A stretch of DNA of 60,809 nucleotides from Candidatus Aphodousia gallistercoris (GCA_018714185.1 DVNT01000014.1:1-60809); one strand, 5' to 3'. Counted from the first letter of the stretch, positions 26,232 to 36,759 are shown. Numbers and translations are program-made. Notes: generated by a model from the sequence alone, not told the origin.

Positions 26232-28541
26232 GTGTCTGTCAGTGCAAAAAAATATTCCCCTTGGATTTGGATTATTGTTCCGGCGTGGCTGCTGGTGTTT
26301 CTGTGGCTTTGCCCGCCGCATACGCTCGACGTTGAAATCAGCCGCTTGTTTTTTGCGCCGGGTGAAGGCTGGAGCCCCGAGTATAGCGTACTCTTGCGAG
26401 CCCTTTACCGTTGGGATATGTGGCCGGCCGTCGCTTTTGCCCTTTTGACACTGCTTTTTCTGCTTTATGGCCTGCTTATTCGCAGGCAGCCGCTATCGCA
26501 CCCGGCCGTGTGCCGCGCAGCGTACATTCTCTGCGCCATGGGGCTTTGCGTGACGGCGGTATGGCTATTGAAACAACAAACCGGCGTGTACTGTCCGTGG
26601 TCCGTCTCTGAATTCGGCGGATCGCAGGCCATTACGTCCCCGGACTTTTCGGTTCTTTTTCAACCGGGGCGCTGTTGGCCGGGCGGACACGCCGGCGCGG
26701 GTTTTTGTTTGCTTGCCTTTTATTTCGGCTTTCGGGATCGCTGTGCGGGGCTTTCCCGGGCGGCGCTGTTGCTAGCGCTTTTGATCGGCGTGCAGTGTTC
26801 GCTCGTGCGGATGATGCAAGGCGCGCACTTTTTCTCGCACAATGTCGCAACCCTGCTGATTGATTGGCTGATTTGCGCCGGCCTTTATATTCTTTTCTTT
26901 GACCGCGGCGGTTTTCTCAGGCGCTTAAAAAACGAGCTTGGCCCGCTTTCGGTCCGGGCCGAGGTTTTTAGGCAGGCCCTTTATTGGACGCTGTGCCTGG
27001 ATATCCCGTTTTGGGTAACGTGGATTGATCGCAGCGGATTGCCCCGGCTCAGCTTTTTGACGGTTGCCGCTTCGCTAGCTGCCTTTTTCTGCGTGGCCTG
27101 CGCACTGCTTCTGGCTTTAAGCCTTTTGCCTCGAACGCTCTTTAAAGTTGTGTTGGCAGCGCTGTCGGTTGCCGGCGCGGCGGCGTGGTGCGCCTGGTAT
27201 TTTTACGGTGCTGCGATGACGCCCGATATGATTCGCAACTTTATCTCGACCGATACGGCGGAGGCTTCAGGCTACCTTTCATGGAATTTGGCCATTGTTT
27301 TCTTGTGGATTTTTCTGCCGGGACTGATCGGGGCCCTGCGTTGTGAACGTTCGGTGCGATTTCATTTTCCGGTTATTCGGGTTGCGGGGGTGTTCGGCTG
27401 CACCGTATTAGGAGCCGGCTTGCTATTGAGCCAATTTCAGGAATTTTCCGCCCTCATGCGTACGCAAAAGGACATGCGCTACCTGATTGCGCCGGTCAAT
27501 GTCGTGTATTCGACGGTGAGTACGCTCACTAAAGATGAAAATCCGGACCGGCAAGAGAAAGTGCCCGTGGATCCGGCCCCGGCGCAGACGGTAATGCCTG
27601 CCAAGCCCTCGTTGCTAGTGGTAATGGTGGGCGAATCGGCGAGATCGGCAAGCTGGCAGCTAGCGGGCTACGATCGCCCGACCAATCCGAAGCTTTCGGC
27701 CCGAAACGACATCATCAGCATCGGCCGCGTGAACGCTTGCGGCACGAGCACTGACGTGTCGTTGCCGTGCATGTTTAGCCGCATCGGCCGGCGCTCCTAT
27801 GACCGCGAACGGATTGTCGCGGAAGAGTCGCTGCCTTCGCTTTTGCAGCGTGCGGGCTTTGAGGTGCTCTGGCTTGACAACCAGTCCGGGTGCAAAGGCG
27901 TCTGCACGGGCGTACCGACGCAAAAAGCCGAACCCGAGCCGCGATTTTGCCCGAACGGCCGCTGCCTTGACGATGTTCTCGTGACTGGCATTCGCCGCAG
28001 CCTGCAATCCATCCGAGGCAACGAGCAAAAGGTGCTTTTTGCCCACATGATCGGCTCGCACGGTCCGGCCTATTGGGAGCGCTCCAGCGATGACGAAAAG
28101 GTCTTCGGCAGCGTCTGCCGCGACCCGGCTTTCAAGGGTTGCAGCCAAGCCCAAATCCGTGCCGCCTATGACGCGAGCTTGCGCTACACCGACAAAGTCC
28201 TTAGCGAGGCCATTGAAACGCTCAAGGCTCAAGACGGCGTGGATACCGCCTTGATTTACATCTCCGATCATGGGGAAAGCTTGGGCGAAAAGGGGCTCTT
28301 TTTACACGGGGCGCCTTACTACGTGGCTCCCGACGAACAAAAAGTCGTGCCGATGCTGATGTGGTTTTCCGAAGGATTCAGAAAGGATTACGCCGTCAAT
28401 ACGAAGGCAATTCAAGACAATGCCGCCTTTGATGTGCAGCACGATCATCTATTTCATACGATTTTGGGACTCTTGAAGGTCAAGTCGCAAGCCTACGAAA
28501 AGCGTTGGGACCTCTCTAGCGAAGGCACTAACCGCTCCTAA
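26232..28541 (+). CDS. PAP2 phosphatase-EptA fusion protein
   Basis: About 769 residues. Residues 1-225 form a PAP2 membrane phosphatase with KQQTGVYCPW, GRCWPGGHAGAGF and MMQGAHFFSH, a set typical of PAP2 proteins seen beside phosphoethanolamine transferases. Residues 235-769 are a full EptA/MCR-type lipid A phosphoethanolamine transferase: membrane part to about 420, then the metal site VVMVGESARS, nucleophile Thr in CGTSTDVSLPCMFS, HMIGSHGPAYWER, SDHGESLGE and LHGAPYYVAPDEQ. All catalytic residues known for EptA/MCR are visible. The start is GTG 26232 because AGGAG ends 6 bp before it; the TTG at 26226 touches that site. It is divergent from a two-component pair. The likely role is coupled lipid A phosphate removal or recycling and phosphoethanolamine addition, giving polymyxin resistance; the coupling is inference. 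Confidence 0.88.
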   Translation: MSVSAKKYSPWIWIIVPAWLLVFLWLCPPHTLDVEISRLFFAPGEGWSPEYSVLLRALYRWDMWPAVAFALLTLLFLLYGLLIRRQPLSHPAVCRAAYILCAMGLCVTAVWLLKQQTGVYCPWSVSEFGGSQAITSPDFSVLFQPGRCWPGGHAGAGFCLLAFYFGFRDRCAGLSRAALLLALLIGVQCSLVRMMQGAHFFSHNVATLLIDWLICAGLYILFFDRGGFLRRLKNELGPLSVRAEVFRQALYWTLCLDIPFWVTWIDRSGLPRLSFLTVAASLAAFFCVACALLLALSLLPRTLFKVVLAALSVAGAAAWCAWYFYGAAMTPDMIRNFISTDTAEASGYLSWNLAIVFLWIFLPGLIGALRCERSVRFHFPVIRVAGVFGCTVLGAGLLLSQFQEFSALMRTQKDMRYLIAPVNVVYSTVSTLTKDENPDRQEKVPVDPAPAQTVMPAKPSLLVVMVGESARSASWQLAGYDRPTNPKLSARNDIISIGRVNACGTSTDVSLPCMFSRIGRRSYDRERIVAEESLPSLLQRAGFEVLWLDNQSGCKGVCTGVPTQKAEPEPRFCPNGRCLDDVLVTGIRRSLQSIRGNEQKVLFAHMIGSHGPAYWERSSDDEKVFGSVCRDPAFKGCSQAQIRAAYDASLRYTDKVLSEAIETLKAQDGVDTALIYISDHGESLGEKGLFLHGAPYYVAPDEQKVVPMLMWFSEGFRKDYAVNTKAIQDNAAFDVQHDHLFHTILGLLKVKSQAYEKRWDLSSEGTNRS

Positions 28542-29044
28542 GACGGATCGGACCTTTCAAGAAAGCTTTCCAGGATAAGAAGCGCGGCGCCGCAGACGAT
28601 GCCGATATCGGCCACGTTAAAAGCCGGCCAGTGCCAATACCCGAGATGAAAATCCAGGAAATCGACGACATAGCCGTATAGGAGCCGGTCAATGAGGTTA
28701 CCCAAGGCGCCCGCCATGATAAGCGAAAGCGCAAGGCAAAAAAGTCGCTTGCCCGGCTGCCGGATAATAAAAATCAAGCATGCGGCGGCGGCCGCAAGCG
28801 CAATGATCGAGAAAAGGTAAAGCTGCCAGCCGTCGTGGCCGGCTAAAAACGAGAAAGCCGCCCCGCGGTTATGAGCCAAGACGAGATTAAAAAAGCTCGT
28901 GACGGGGCGGACTTCGCCGAGATAGTAGGTACTTTCAAAGTAAAGCTTCGTGAAAAAATCCGCAAGCAAAACCGCAACGCTTAAAGCCAGCCAGGGCAGA
29001 GGTCCCTGGCCGGTTCTTGCGGTGCGGTTTGGCGTGAGTTTCAC
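28538..29044 (-). CDS. lspA: Lipoprotein signal peptidase
   Basis: 168 residues; type II signal peptidase with four transmembrane helices. The catalytic Asp blocks NRGAAFSFLAG and GALGNLIDRLLYGYVVDFLDF are intact. It lies 10 bp after ileS in the conserved ribF-ileS-lspA order. Its stop overlaps the end of the convergent fusion gene by 4 bp. Confidence 0.96.
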   Translation of the reverse strand: MKLTPNRTARTGQGPLPWLALSVAVLLADFFTKLYFESTYYLGEVRPVTSFFNLVLAHNRGAAFSFLAGHDGWQLYLFSIIALAAAAACLIFIIRQPGKRLFCLALSLIMAGALGNLIDRLLYGYVVDFLDFHLGYWHWPAFNVADIGIVCGAALLILESFLERSDPS

Positions 29045-29054
29045 AGCGGCCTAA

Positions 29055-31907
29055 TTAGGCAAAGCGGCGCACTTCGCCTTCGCCGAACAGGTTTTCAGCG
29101 CAGCGCGAGCAAAGGCCCGGATGGTCTTTGACCGTGCCGACCGTGGGGGTGTAGTGCCAGCAGCGCACGCACTTCGTAGCCGTACTGGCTTTCACGCTCA
29201 CGGCGCGTTCGCCTTGCGAAAGTCCGCAGCGGCTCGTGATCATCACAAAGCGCAGTTCGTCGCCCAAGCTCGCCAAGGCGGCGTACTCTTCACCGTTAGC
29301 CGTGATGTCGACTTCGGCTTGCAAGCTCGAGCCCACTTGGCCTTCGGTGCGCAAGGTTTCAATGGCCTTTTGCACGTCGGTGCGCACTTCGCGAATCGTT
29401 TCCCACTTTTGAAGCAATGCTTCAGCGCCTTCAACTTCCGGCAGCTTGAAGAATTCTTCCGTGAAGATCGAGACCGAGCGGCCCGGCTCGAAAATCGCGT
29501 AAGCTTCTTCGGCCGTAAACGAAAGGATCGGAGCCATCAAGCGCAGGTAAGCTGCCGTGATGTACCACAAGGCGGTTTGTGCCGAGCGGCGGGCCTTGCC
29601 CGTCGTGGCCGTCGTGTACAAGCGGTCCTTCAAGATGTCGAGGTAGAAGCTGCCCAAGTCTTCGCTTGCAAAGGATTGCAGCTTGGAGACGATCGGGTGG
29701 AAGTCATTGTTGTTATAAAGCTCAATGATTTCTTTTTGCAGTTGGGCAACGCGAGCCACGGCCCAGCGGTCAAGCTCGACCATTTCGCTCACCGGCACGG
29801 CATCCTTAGTGATGTCAAAGTCGCTCGTGTTCGCCAAGAGAAAGCGCAGCGTGTTGCGGATGCGGCGGTAGGCATCGGTGACGTGCTTCACGATCGTCTT
29901 GCCGAAGCTTAACTCGCCGGAGTAGTCGGTCGAGGCAACCCACAAGCGCAAAATTTCCGCGCCGTAGGTCTTCGTGGCATCCATGAGCTGCACGGTGTTG
30001 CCTAAACTCTTACTCATCTTGCGGCCTTGCTCGTCCACCGTAAAGCCGTGGGTGAGCAGGGCATCATAGGGCGGACGGCCGTCAAGCATCGTGCCGATCA
30101 AAAGCGAGGAGTGGAACCAGCCGCGGTGCTGGTCGCTGCCTTCGAGGTACAAGTCCACCGGGAAATTGAGCTTATCTTTGTGCGAGCCGCGAACGACCGT
30201 GGCGTGCGTGGCGCCCGAGTCAAACCACACGTCCAAAATGTCGGTGGTCTTTTCATAGTCTTTGGCTTCTTCGGCGCTCATGAAGTCTTCGGCCTTGGCT
30301 TGTGTCCAGGTTTCGATGCCGCCCTTTTCGACCATCTTGGCGACTTCTTCCATGATTTCAAGCGTTCTCGGGTGCAGCTTGCCGGTCTCCTTGTGCGTAA
30401 AGAAGGGCAGCGGCACACCCCAATTGCGTTGGCGCGAGATGCACCAGTCGGGGCGGTTGGCGATCATGGCGTGCAGGCGGTTGTAGCCCCAGCTCGGATA
30501 GAACTTCGTGGCATCGACGCCTTCCAAGGCGGCTTCGCGCAGGCTCTTTTCCTGTTCAGTGCCGATGGCCGGGCGCGTATCTTCGGTGCTCTTGTCCATG
30601 CGGATGAACCATTGGCTCGTGGCACGGTAGATCAAGGGCGTCTTATGGCGCCAGCAGTGCATGTAGCTGTGAAGCATTTCGCCGTGCGAGAGCAGGTTGC
30701 CCGATTCCTTTAATTTTTCCACGATGGCGGGCTGGGCCTTCCAGATGTGCACGCCGCCGAAAAGCGGAAGCGATTCGGCGTAAACGCCGTTGCCCTGCAC
30801 GGGATTTAAGATGTTGTCGTTGTGGCCGCCGTACTTCTTGTAGGTATTGAAGTCGTCTACGCCGTAAGCCGGAGCCGAGTGTACGATGCCGGTGCCGGCG
30901 GTGGCATCGACGTAGTCGGCCAATTGCACGGGGCTGGCGCGGTCGTAGAAGGGATCGAAGGCGGCAAGCGGATGCTTGAACTTCACAAGCTCAAAGGCGG
31001 CACCCTTGGCGCTCGCCACGGCGCTTCCTTGCATGCCGTAGCGCTTTAGGGCCTCTTCGGTGAGCTTGTCGCACAAAATAAGGTAGCGGTCGCCGCAGTC
31101 AACGAGCGAATAGTCAAGCTCGGGGTGCATGTTAAGCGCCTGGTTTGCCGGGATGGTCCACGGCGTTGTCGTCCAAATGACGGCGTACACGGGCTTATCA
31201 AGTGTGTGATTGAAAATGCCTTCGACGCGGGCTTTTTCGCTTTCGTCCAAGGGGAAGGCAACGTCAATCGTCGGGCTCTTGATGTCTTTGTATTCCACTT
31301 CGGCTTCAGCCAAGGCCGATTGGCAGTCAAAGCACCAATTGACGGGCTTTAAGCCGCGATAGACATAGCCCTTTCTCATGATTTCGGCCAAAACGCGGAT
31401 TTCAGCGGCTTCCGTATCGTAGCGCAACGTGAGGTACGGGTCCTGCCAGTCGCCTAAGACGCCCATACGGATAAAGCCCGCCTTTTGCTTGGCGACTTGC
31501 TCATGAGCGTATTGGCGTGCTTTGGATTGCAGCTCGACAATGGGCAAATTCTTGCCGTAAAGCTTTTCAATTTGAATTTCAATCGGCATGCCGTGGCAGT
31601 CCCAGCCCGGCACGTAGGGAGCATCGTACCCCATGAGGGTACGCGACTTCATAATAATGTCCTTGAGGACTTTGTTGACACCGTGGCCTAAGTGAAGATC
31701 GCCGTTGGCATAGGGAGGGCCGTCGTGCAAAATGAACGTCTTGCGGCCTTTGCGGGCCTTGCGCACGGCGCCGTAGACGTCTTTTTCCTGCCACTGGGCA
31801 ATCCACTCAGGCTCACGCTTGGGCAGGTTGCCGCGCATCGGAAAAGGCGTATCCGGCAGATTTAAAGGGTATTTTTGTTGGCTTTGATCTTCAGTCGATT
31901 TGGCCAT
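29055..31907 (-). CDS. ileS: Isoleucyl-tRNA synthetase
   Basis: 950 residues; charges tRNA-Ile. Class I motifs: HIGH-type [11 protein letters not shown] (near residue 60) and KMSKSLGNT (near residue 605). The CP1 editing domain lies between ([16 protein letters not shown]). The C-terminal zinc finger has CVRCWHY and [15 protein letters not shown]. The start at 31907 (MAKSTEDQ) is chosen because AAGGAG lies 8 bp upstream and this is the family's N-terminus; the longer reading from 32054 runs into ribF. Confidence 0.97.
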   Translation of the reverse strand: MAKSTEDQSQQKYPLNLPDTPFPMRGNLPKREPEWIAQWQEKDVYGAVRKARKGRKTFILHDGPPYANGDLHLGHGVNKVLKDIIMKSRTLMGYDAPYVPGWDCHGMPIEIQIEKLYGKNLPIVELQSKARQYAHEQVAKQKAGFIRMGVLGDWQDPYLTLRYDTEAAEIRVLAEIMRKGYVYRGLKPVNWCFDCQSALAEAEVEYKDIKSPTIDVAFPLDESEKARVEGIFNHTLDKPVYAVIWTTTPWTIPANQALNMHPELDYSLVDCGDRYLILCDKLTEEALKRYGMQGSAVASAKGAAFELVKFKHPLAAFDPFYDRASPVQLADYVDATAGTGIVHSAPAYGVDDFNTYKKYGGHNDNILNPVQGNGVYAESLPLFGGVHIWKAQPAIVEKLKESGNLLSHGEMLHSYMHCWRHKTPLIYRATSQWFIRMDKSTEDTRPAIGTEQEKSLREAALEGVDATKFYPSWGYNRLHAMIANRPDWCISRQRNWGVPLPFFTHKETGKLHPRTLEIMEEVAKMVEKGGIETWTQAKAEDFMSAEEAKDYEKTTDILDVWFDSGATHATVVRGSHKDKLNFPVDLYLEGSDQHRGWFHSSLLIGTMLDGRPPYDALLTHGFTVDEQGRKMSKSLGNTVQLMDATKTYGAEILRLWVASTDYSGELSFGKTIVKHVTDAYRRIRNTLRFLLANTSDFDITKDAVPVSEMVELDRWAVARVAQLQKEIIELYNNNDFHPIVSKLQSFASEDLGSFYLDILKDRLYTTATTGKARRSAQTALWYITAAYLRLMAPILSFTAEEAYAIFEPGRSVSIFTEEFFKLPEVEGAEALLQKWETIREVRTDVQKAIETLRTEGQVGSSLQAEVDITANGEEYAALASLGDELRFVMITSRCGLSQGERAVSVKASTATKCVRCWHYTPTVGTVKDHPGLCSRCAENLFGEGEVRRFA

Positions 31908-31983
31908 TTTCAGTCTCCTTGGTCCCCTCGGACTCTTCAAGGTTGTTAACACAAAAGCGTACGAATTTTCCGTTCGGTTCGTA

Positions 31984-32967
31984 CTAGCCGATTGGGTTGC
32001 TCGGCAAGTCATCGGCTTGCGCCAATCCGACGATGCTGCGCGCTTTTTGCGCATCGGCAGCGATGGCGGCCCTTAACTCGTCCAAGCTCTTAAAGGTTTT
32101 GTCGTCACGCAATTTCTCGATAAACTCCACTCGCACGATCCGGCCGTAGCAGTCGGCCTTGTAGTCGAAAATATGCGTCTCCAACAGGTATTTTTTAGGC
32201 TGGCCCTGCGTGAGGGTCGGCCGGCAGGTGATGGTGGCCACGCCGCCCAACGGAAAGGGTGCCAAGCCGTGGACAAATACGGCGTATACGCCGCGCACGG
32301 CGGGTTCTCCGTGGCGATCCACCGGAATGCAATCTAAATTGATCGTGGGAAAGCCCAGGCGACGTCCCATTTCCTGGCCGTGCACGACGCGGCCCGTAAT
32401 GTGGTAGTGGTGGCCGAGCAGCTGCGTGACTTCCCACATGTCGTTTTCAGCGAGCGCTTTGCGCAGCCGCGTGCTTGAAATTCTTTCCTTGCCATGAAAA
32501 AGAGTGGGCGAAACCCACACTTCAAAGCCCAGTTCTTTGCCAAGCGCTTGCAAGTCTTTGACGGTGCCGGCTCCCTTGTAGCCGAAATGAAAGTCTTCGC
32601 CCACCGTAACCCATCGAGCGTGCAGGCCTTCGACGAGGATTTCTTCGGCAAATTGCCTCGGCGACATGTGCGCCAGCCGCTCGTTGAAATTCAAAAAGAA
32701 AACGCGGGCGATGCCGCAGGCGGCAATGTCGAGGACTTTGTCGCGCAGGTTATTGACCCGCGGCAGAATTTCCCCTTTGCCGGGAATGACTTCTTTGGGA
32801 TGAGGCTCAAAGGTGACGGCGCAAGGCAGCAGCCCTCGCTCTGCCGCCGCATGGACAACCTCTTCCAGCAGGGCCTGGTGGCCGCGGTGGACACCGTCAA
32901 AATTGCCAATGGCGATGGCGCAATCCATCTTGCGCAGCGGTTGCGGAAGACCTCGAAAAACTTTCAT
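31984..32967 (-). CDS. ribF: Riboflavin kinase/FMN adenylyltransferase
   Basis: 327 residues; converts riboflavin to FMN and FAD. The N-terminal nucleotidyltransferase has [18 protein letters not shown] (residues 15-33) and the ISSTR motif. The C-terminal kinase has [12 protein letters not shown] and the VRGVYAVFV segment. The start at 32967 (MKVFRGLPQ) matches the family; the longer reading to 33405 crosses the purN promoter. No strong ribosome site is visible. It precedes ileS, with 76 bp between. Confidence 0.96.
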   Translation of the reverse strand: MKVFRGLPQPLRKMDCAIAIGNFDGVHRGHQALLEEVVHAAAERGLLPCAVTFEPHPKEVIPGKGEILPRVNNLRDKVLDIAACGIARVFFLNFNERLAHMSPRQFAEEILVEGLHARWVTVGEDFHFGYKGAGTVKDLQALGKELGFEVWVSPTLFHGKERISSTRLRKALAENDMWEVTQLLGHHYHITGRVVHGQEMGRRLGFPTINLDCIPVDRHGEPAVRGVYAVFVHGLAPFPLGGVATITCRPTLTQGQPKKYLLETHIFDYKADCYGRIVRVEFIEKLRDDKTFKSLDELRAAIAADAQKARSIVGLAQADDLPSNPIG

Positions 32968-33109
32968 AGAAAAAAATCCGAAACAATAAGCGACCCATTT
33001 TAACAAAGATTGATTGTAACCTCGGCTTCGTTGTAAGCAGTTCCGCTTATGATGCAGAAAGTGCCCGAGGCGTTTTCGCTTCGCTTTTTTCGAGATCCGG
33101 CGGCTTTCA

Positions 33110-33250
33110 ATGATAAAATTTCGCTCGTAATGAACCGATCGCCCGATAACGTATTTCGGGCTGATCCCTGGGACTTCGAGCACGGGAGTCCCCGCAAGAC
33201 AATCGAGTAAGGAGCGGACGCCTTTTTGCCTCAAGAGGCTAATGGGCGAG
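33110..33250 (+). other. purN leader with two hairpins
   Basis: Downstream of a possible -10 (TGATAAAAT, 33111-33119) the leader holds two consecutive stem-loops: GCCCGA/TCGGGC (33141-33161) and GGGACT/AGTCCC (33170-33192). It matches no riboswitch class that I could recognise. Confidence 0.35.
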
Positions 33251-33259
33251 GATTTTTTT

Positions 33260-33913
33260 ATGAAAAAAGTTGTGGTTTTGATTTCGGGCCGCGGAAGCAA
33301 CTTCGTGGCTATTGAGGAGACGGCTTTGCGCGAACGGTGGTCGGAGACGATCGGGGCGCAAATTGTGGCCGTCATTTCCAACCGTCCCCAAGCCAAGGGG
33401 CTCACTTTGGCTCAGGAGTACGGCATTGATACAGCCGTCGTTGATCATACGGCCTATGAAACGCGCGAAGCTTTTGAAGAGGCGCTTTATGAGGTTGTCG
33501 CCCGCTACGAGCCTGACTTGATTGTCTTGGCGGGCTTCATGCGCATCCTCACCGAGGGCTTTGTCAATCGTTTCCCCGGCAAGATTCTCAATATCCATCC
33601 GGCCATTTTGCCCTCCTTTAAGGGGCTCGATACGCACCGGCGCGCCATTGAGGCCGGCGTGCGCGTGCACGGCACGACCGTTCACTATGTAACGCCCGCG
33701 CTTGACGGCGGTCCGATCATTGCGCAGGCGGTGGTTCCCGTGCTGCCGAGCGACGATGAGCACCGCTTGGCCGACCGCGTACTCATTTACGAGCACCAAA
33801 TCTATGCGCGTGCCGTCAAGGCGTGCCTGACCGGTGCTGTCCGCTGCGAAAACGGCCGGGCTGTGATGGACGACAAAACCTCGCTTTATCTGACATTATT
33901 TGCAAAGGTATAG
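33260..33913 (+). CDS. purN: Phosphoribosylglycinamide formyltransferase
   Basis: 217 residues; transfers formyl from 10-formyl-THF to GAR in purine synthesis. The N-terminus is VVVLISGRGSNF, the formyl-transfer core is ILNIHPAILPSFKGLDTH with the catalytic Asn-His, and GVRVHGTTVHYVTPALDGGPII holds the catalytic Asp. The start at 33260 has GAGGA 7 bp upstream. It is followed 4 bp later by rsmB. Confidence 0.96.
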   Translation: MKKVVVLISGRGSNFVAIEETALRERWSETIGAQIVAVISNRPQAKGLTLAQEYGIDTAVVDHTAYETREAFEEALYEVVARYEPDLIVLAGFMRILTEGFVNRFPGKILNIHPAILPSFKGLDTHRRAIEAGVRVHGTTVHYVTPALDGGPIIAQAVVPVLPSDDEHRLADRVLIYEHQIYARAVKACLTGAVRCENGRAVMDDKTSLYLTLFAKV

Positions 33914-33917
33914 GCCC

Positions 33918-35396
33918 ATGGTTGGACAAAGAAAAAATACGCATGGTGCAGGCTCGACGATGCGCCGCTTGACCGAGCGGCAGCATGCGGCACGCGCCCG
34001 TCAAATTCGCGAAGCCCGCAGTATGAGTAAAGAGGAGCGCCGCAGCCGAGCCGGGGCTCACGCCGACTTGGCCCACCGCCAAGCCAGAGCGGGCGGCCCG
34101 CGCATTACGGGCCTTATTGTGGAAGAGTTGGGTAAGGCGCTGGCTACCGTACTCAAGCTTGACGGGCCGGCTGATGTGCTTATGAGCCGCTTTTTCCGCA
34201 TGAACCATAAGCTGGGGGCGCGAGACCGCAGCATCATCGCCGAAGCGATTTTTTTCACGTTAAGACACTTGTCAACGATTGCCTGGCAGATGAAGCCCAT
34301 TGTTCCGGCGCGTGCGCCGCGGCTGACGGCCATGGTGGCGTTAAGCCGCATCTACGGGCGGGACGCTTTGGATGAAAAAACGGTCGGCCACGATGCGGGG
34401 CCTCTAGATAATATCCTGCGTTCAAAACCTGAAAATGCCACCGCTTACGTGCAATCGGAGTTGCCTTACTGGCTTTATGATCGCTTGACTAAACAATTCG
34501 GCGAAGATGCCGGAGCGCTTTTTGAATCGATGAAAGAGGGAGCGCCTTTGGATTTGCGCGTCAATACGCTCAAGGCCAAGCGCGAAGAGGTGCTTGCGCA
34601 GCTCGCCGAACACGGCGTTGAAGCGGTTCCGACGCCGCTTTCGCCCGAAGGCATCCGACTTTCCTCGAAACCGGGCCTGACAAGTTGGCCTCTTTATAAG
34701 GAAGGCCTCATTGACGTTCAGGATGAAGGCAGCCAGTTGATTGCCCGTTTAGTGCAGCCGCGCCGCGGTGAAATGGTGTGCGACTTTTGTGCCGGCGCAG
34801 GTGGCAAAACGCTGGCGCTTGGCGCCATGATGCGCTCGACCGGCAGGCTTTACGCATTCGATGTCAATGAAAAGCGCTTGGCCGGGCTAACGCCCCGGAT
34901 GCGCCGCGCGGGCCTAAGCAACGTGCACCCGATTGCCATCAAGAGCGAGCGCGATACGCGCGTGAAACGCTTGGCAGGCAAGTTTGACCGCGTGCTCGTC
35001 GATGCCCCCTGCTCGGGAACCGGCACGCTCAGACGCAACCCCGATCTCAAGTGGCGCATGAGCGAAGAGGAACTTTCGCGTATTAACGCCATTCAAGCGG
35101 ACGTGCTGCGCGCTGCGGCCAAATTGGTGAAGTCGGGCGGGCGTTTGGTCTATGCGACGTGCTCCTTGTTGCGCGAAGAAAACCAAGCGGTGATTGAGGC
35201 TTTCTTAGCCGAGCATCCCGAATTTGAGCAGCTTGATGCGACCGACATCCTGCAAAAGCAGGGGATTGAGCTGCCGCAATGCACGCGCGATGAAGCGCCT
35301 TACTTTGTCATGGCTCCGCACCAAAGCGGCACGGACGGCTTTTTTGGGGCCGTTCTACAGAAAAAGTCGCAGAATCCGGCGCCGGTTTCGCGCTAG
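33918..35396 (+). CDS. rsmB: RsmB-type 16S rRNA m5C methyltransferase
   Basis: About 492 residues of the RsmB/NOL1/NOP2 family, methylating C967 of 16S rRNA in E. coli. A basic N-terminal extension (1-60, many Arg) precedes the NusB-like helical domain. The Rossmann methyltransferase has VCDFCAGAGGKTLALGA, the FDRVLVDAPCSGTGTLRRNPD motif IV with Cys, and LVYATCSLLREEN motif VI with the catalytic Cys. The start at 33918 is the first Met after the purN stop; later Met residues are possible. Assignment to RsmB rather than another Nop2-family methyltransferase is by overall architecture. Confidence 0.88.
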   Translation: MVGQRKNTHGAGSTMRRLTERQHAARARQIREARSMSKEERRSRAGAHADLAHRQARAGGPRITGLIVEELGKALATVLKLDGPADVLMSRFFRMNHKLGARDRSIIAEAIFFTLRHLSTIAWQMKPIVPARAPRLTAMVALSRIYGRDALDEKTVGHDAGPLDNILRSKPENATAYVQSELPYWLYDRLTKQFGEDAGALFESMKEGAPLDLRVNTLKAKREEVLAQLAEHGVEAVPTPLSPEGIRLSSKPGLTSWPLYKEGLIDVQDEGSQLIARLVQPRRGEMVCDFCAGAGGKTLALGAMMRSTGRLYAFDVNEKRLAGLTPRMRRAGLSNVHPIAIKSERDTRVKRLAGKFDRVLVDAPCSGTGTLRRNPDLKWRMSEEELSRINAIQADVLRAAAKLVKSGGRLVYATCSLLREENQAVIEAFLAEHPEFEQLDATDILQKQGIELPQCTRDEAPYFVMAPHQSGTDGFFGAVLQKKSQNPAPVSR

Positions 35397-35410
35397 ACTT
35401 AAACCTTACT

Positions 35411-35441
35411 GCAAGAAAGGAATCCTTTTTTCCTTTCTTGC
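35411..35441. terminator. Perfect hairpin after rsmB
   Basis: GCAAGAAAGGAA and TTCCTTTCTTGC pair over 12 bp with a short loop. There is no U-run after the stem, so it may be a weak terminator or an RNA-stability element before the exporter gene. Confidence 0.5.
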
Positions 35442-35460
35442 CACATAAGGTATCCGTTGT

Positions 35461-36690
35461 ATGTTTTCCGTTCCCAAGTCCTTGGCTGCGCTCTTGTCGG
35501 TATGTTCCATGGTCGGCCCCTTGTCGGCCAATACGTACATGCCGGGCTTAAGCTCGATCGGAGCGGAATTTGCCGTTTCCGAGGTGGCGACCTATCAGAC
35601 GCTTTCGGGCTACCTCACGACCTTTGCCATTTCTTCCTTATTTGTCGGCGCCGTTTCCGATAGCCTCGGGCGGCGCGCCGTCATGATCGGCGGCATGCTC
35701 TTATATGCCCTTTCCTGTGCCATCTGCGCGCTAAGCCCGGGTTTTGAGGTTTTCCTATTCGGCCGCATCATGATGGGGTTATTTGCCTCGGCCGGAACGG
35801 TGCTTGCCATGGCTGTCACCCGAGACCTTTTCGAGGGCCGCCAAGCCCAGGAGATGACGAGCTTAATTGCCATCATTTTTGCTCTGGCGCCCGCCTTTGC
35901 GCCGATTATCGGCGGCTGGCTTGTGCTCTTGTGGGGCTGGAGAAGCGTCTTTTATTTCTTGGCGCTATTTGCTTTTTCGATGGCCGTCATCTGTTTCTTT
36001 TTCTTAAAGGAAACCCACCCGAAGGAAAAGCGTACGGCGTTTCATGTCGTCCCGCTCGTGACAAGCTACGCGAAGGCCATGACCAACAAGGCTTTTGCTG
36101 CGGGCGTTGTCTGTAACGGCTTTGTGTTCATGGGATCCATTTTGTTTTCCGCAGGAGCTCCAGATTATGTTGAAAACATCATGCAGATGGGCGTGACCGA
36201 TTTCGGCTATTTGATGCTGCCTTTGATCGGCTTTTCCGTGCTCGGATCGGTCTTTTGTACAAAGCTGACAGCCCGTTTCGGTGATGTGAAGACCGTCAAT
36301 TTGCAGATTCTGATGATGTACGGAGCGGGCATTATCGGCGTTTTGCTCAATTACGGCATGCATGTGCCTTATCCGCTTTGCCTATTTGCCGTGATTGTCT
36401 ACAGCGTTGCCATGTCGGTCGTGCGGCCCATTATGACCGTTTTTAACTTGGATTACTTTCCAGAAAACCGGGGGATGGCTGCAAGCATTCAGCAGTTTTT
36501 CCAAACGTCGGCTTTTGCCATTTGCGCTGCCTTCTGGGTTCCTATCGTGATGGGAAGCGCCTGGAAGTACGATGCCGTGTTGCTTCTGTGCGGTGTGGTG
36601 GTGAGCCTTTGCTGGTGGATTGTTTTAAAGACAAGGCCCGGGTGCTTGCCGAAAGGTTTTGTGCCTAAGGATACGGCTGGCGGCCGGTAA
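35461..36690 (+). CDS. Bcr/CflA-type drug exporter (MFS)
   Basis: 409 residues, twelve transmembrane helices. The Bcr/CflA hallmarks are visible: NTYMPGLSSIGAEF in the first loop, SDSLGRRAVMIGGM as motif A, and GWRSVFYFLALF before the central FLKETHP loop. Export of antimicrobials is likely by family; the substrate is unknown. It is convergent with rpmG across a shared terminator. Confidence 0.88.
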   Translation: MFSVPKSLAALLSVCSMVGPLSANTYMPGLSSIGAEFAVSEVATYQTLSGYLTTFAISSLFVGAVSDSLGRRAVMIGGMLLYALSCAICALSPGFEVFLFGRIMMGLFASAGTVLAMAVTRDLFEGRQAQEMTSLIAIIFALAPAFAPIIGGWLVLLWGWRSVFYFLALFAFSMAVICFFFLKETHPKEKRTAFHVVPLVTSYAKAMTNKAFAAGVVCNGFVFMGSILFSAGAPDYVENIMQMGVTDFGYLMLPLIGFSVLGSVFCTKLTARFGDVKTVNLQILMMYGAGIIGVLLNYGMHVPYPLCLFAVIVYSVAMSVVRPIMTVFNLDYFPENRGMAASIQQFFQTSAFAICAAFWVPIVMGSAWKYDAVLLLCGVVVSLCWWIVLKTRPGCLPKGFVPKDTAGGR

Positions 36691-36714
36691 AGAGGGGCGG
36701 TTTCAAAAGACAAC

Positions 36715-36743
36715 AAAAAAGCTCGGAATTTTCCGAGCTTTTT
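36715..36743. terminator. Bidirectional terminator, exporter/rpmG
   Basis: AAAAAAGCTCGGAA-TT-TTCCGAGCTTTTT: a perfect stem with A-run and T-run on both sides, serving both converging genes. Confidence 0.85.
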
Positions 36744-36759
36744 CCAAGAAAGTGCTCAA

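Noticed and set aside
30027-30713. Plus-strand ORF of 228 codons opposite ileS
   Set aside because: It is antisense to the ileS core motifs, with no ribosome site or family features.
33141-33192. Purine or ZTP riboswitch before purN
   Set aside because: The hairpins do not show the conserved core of either class.
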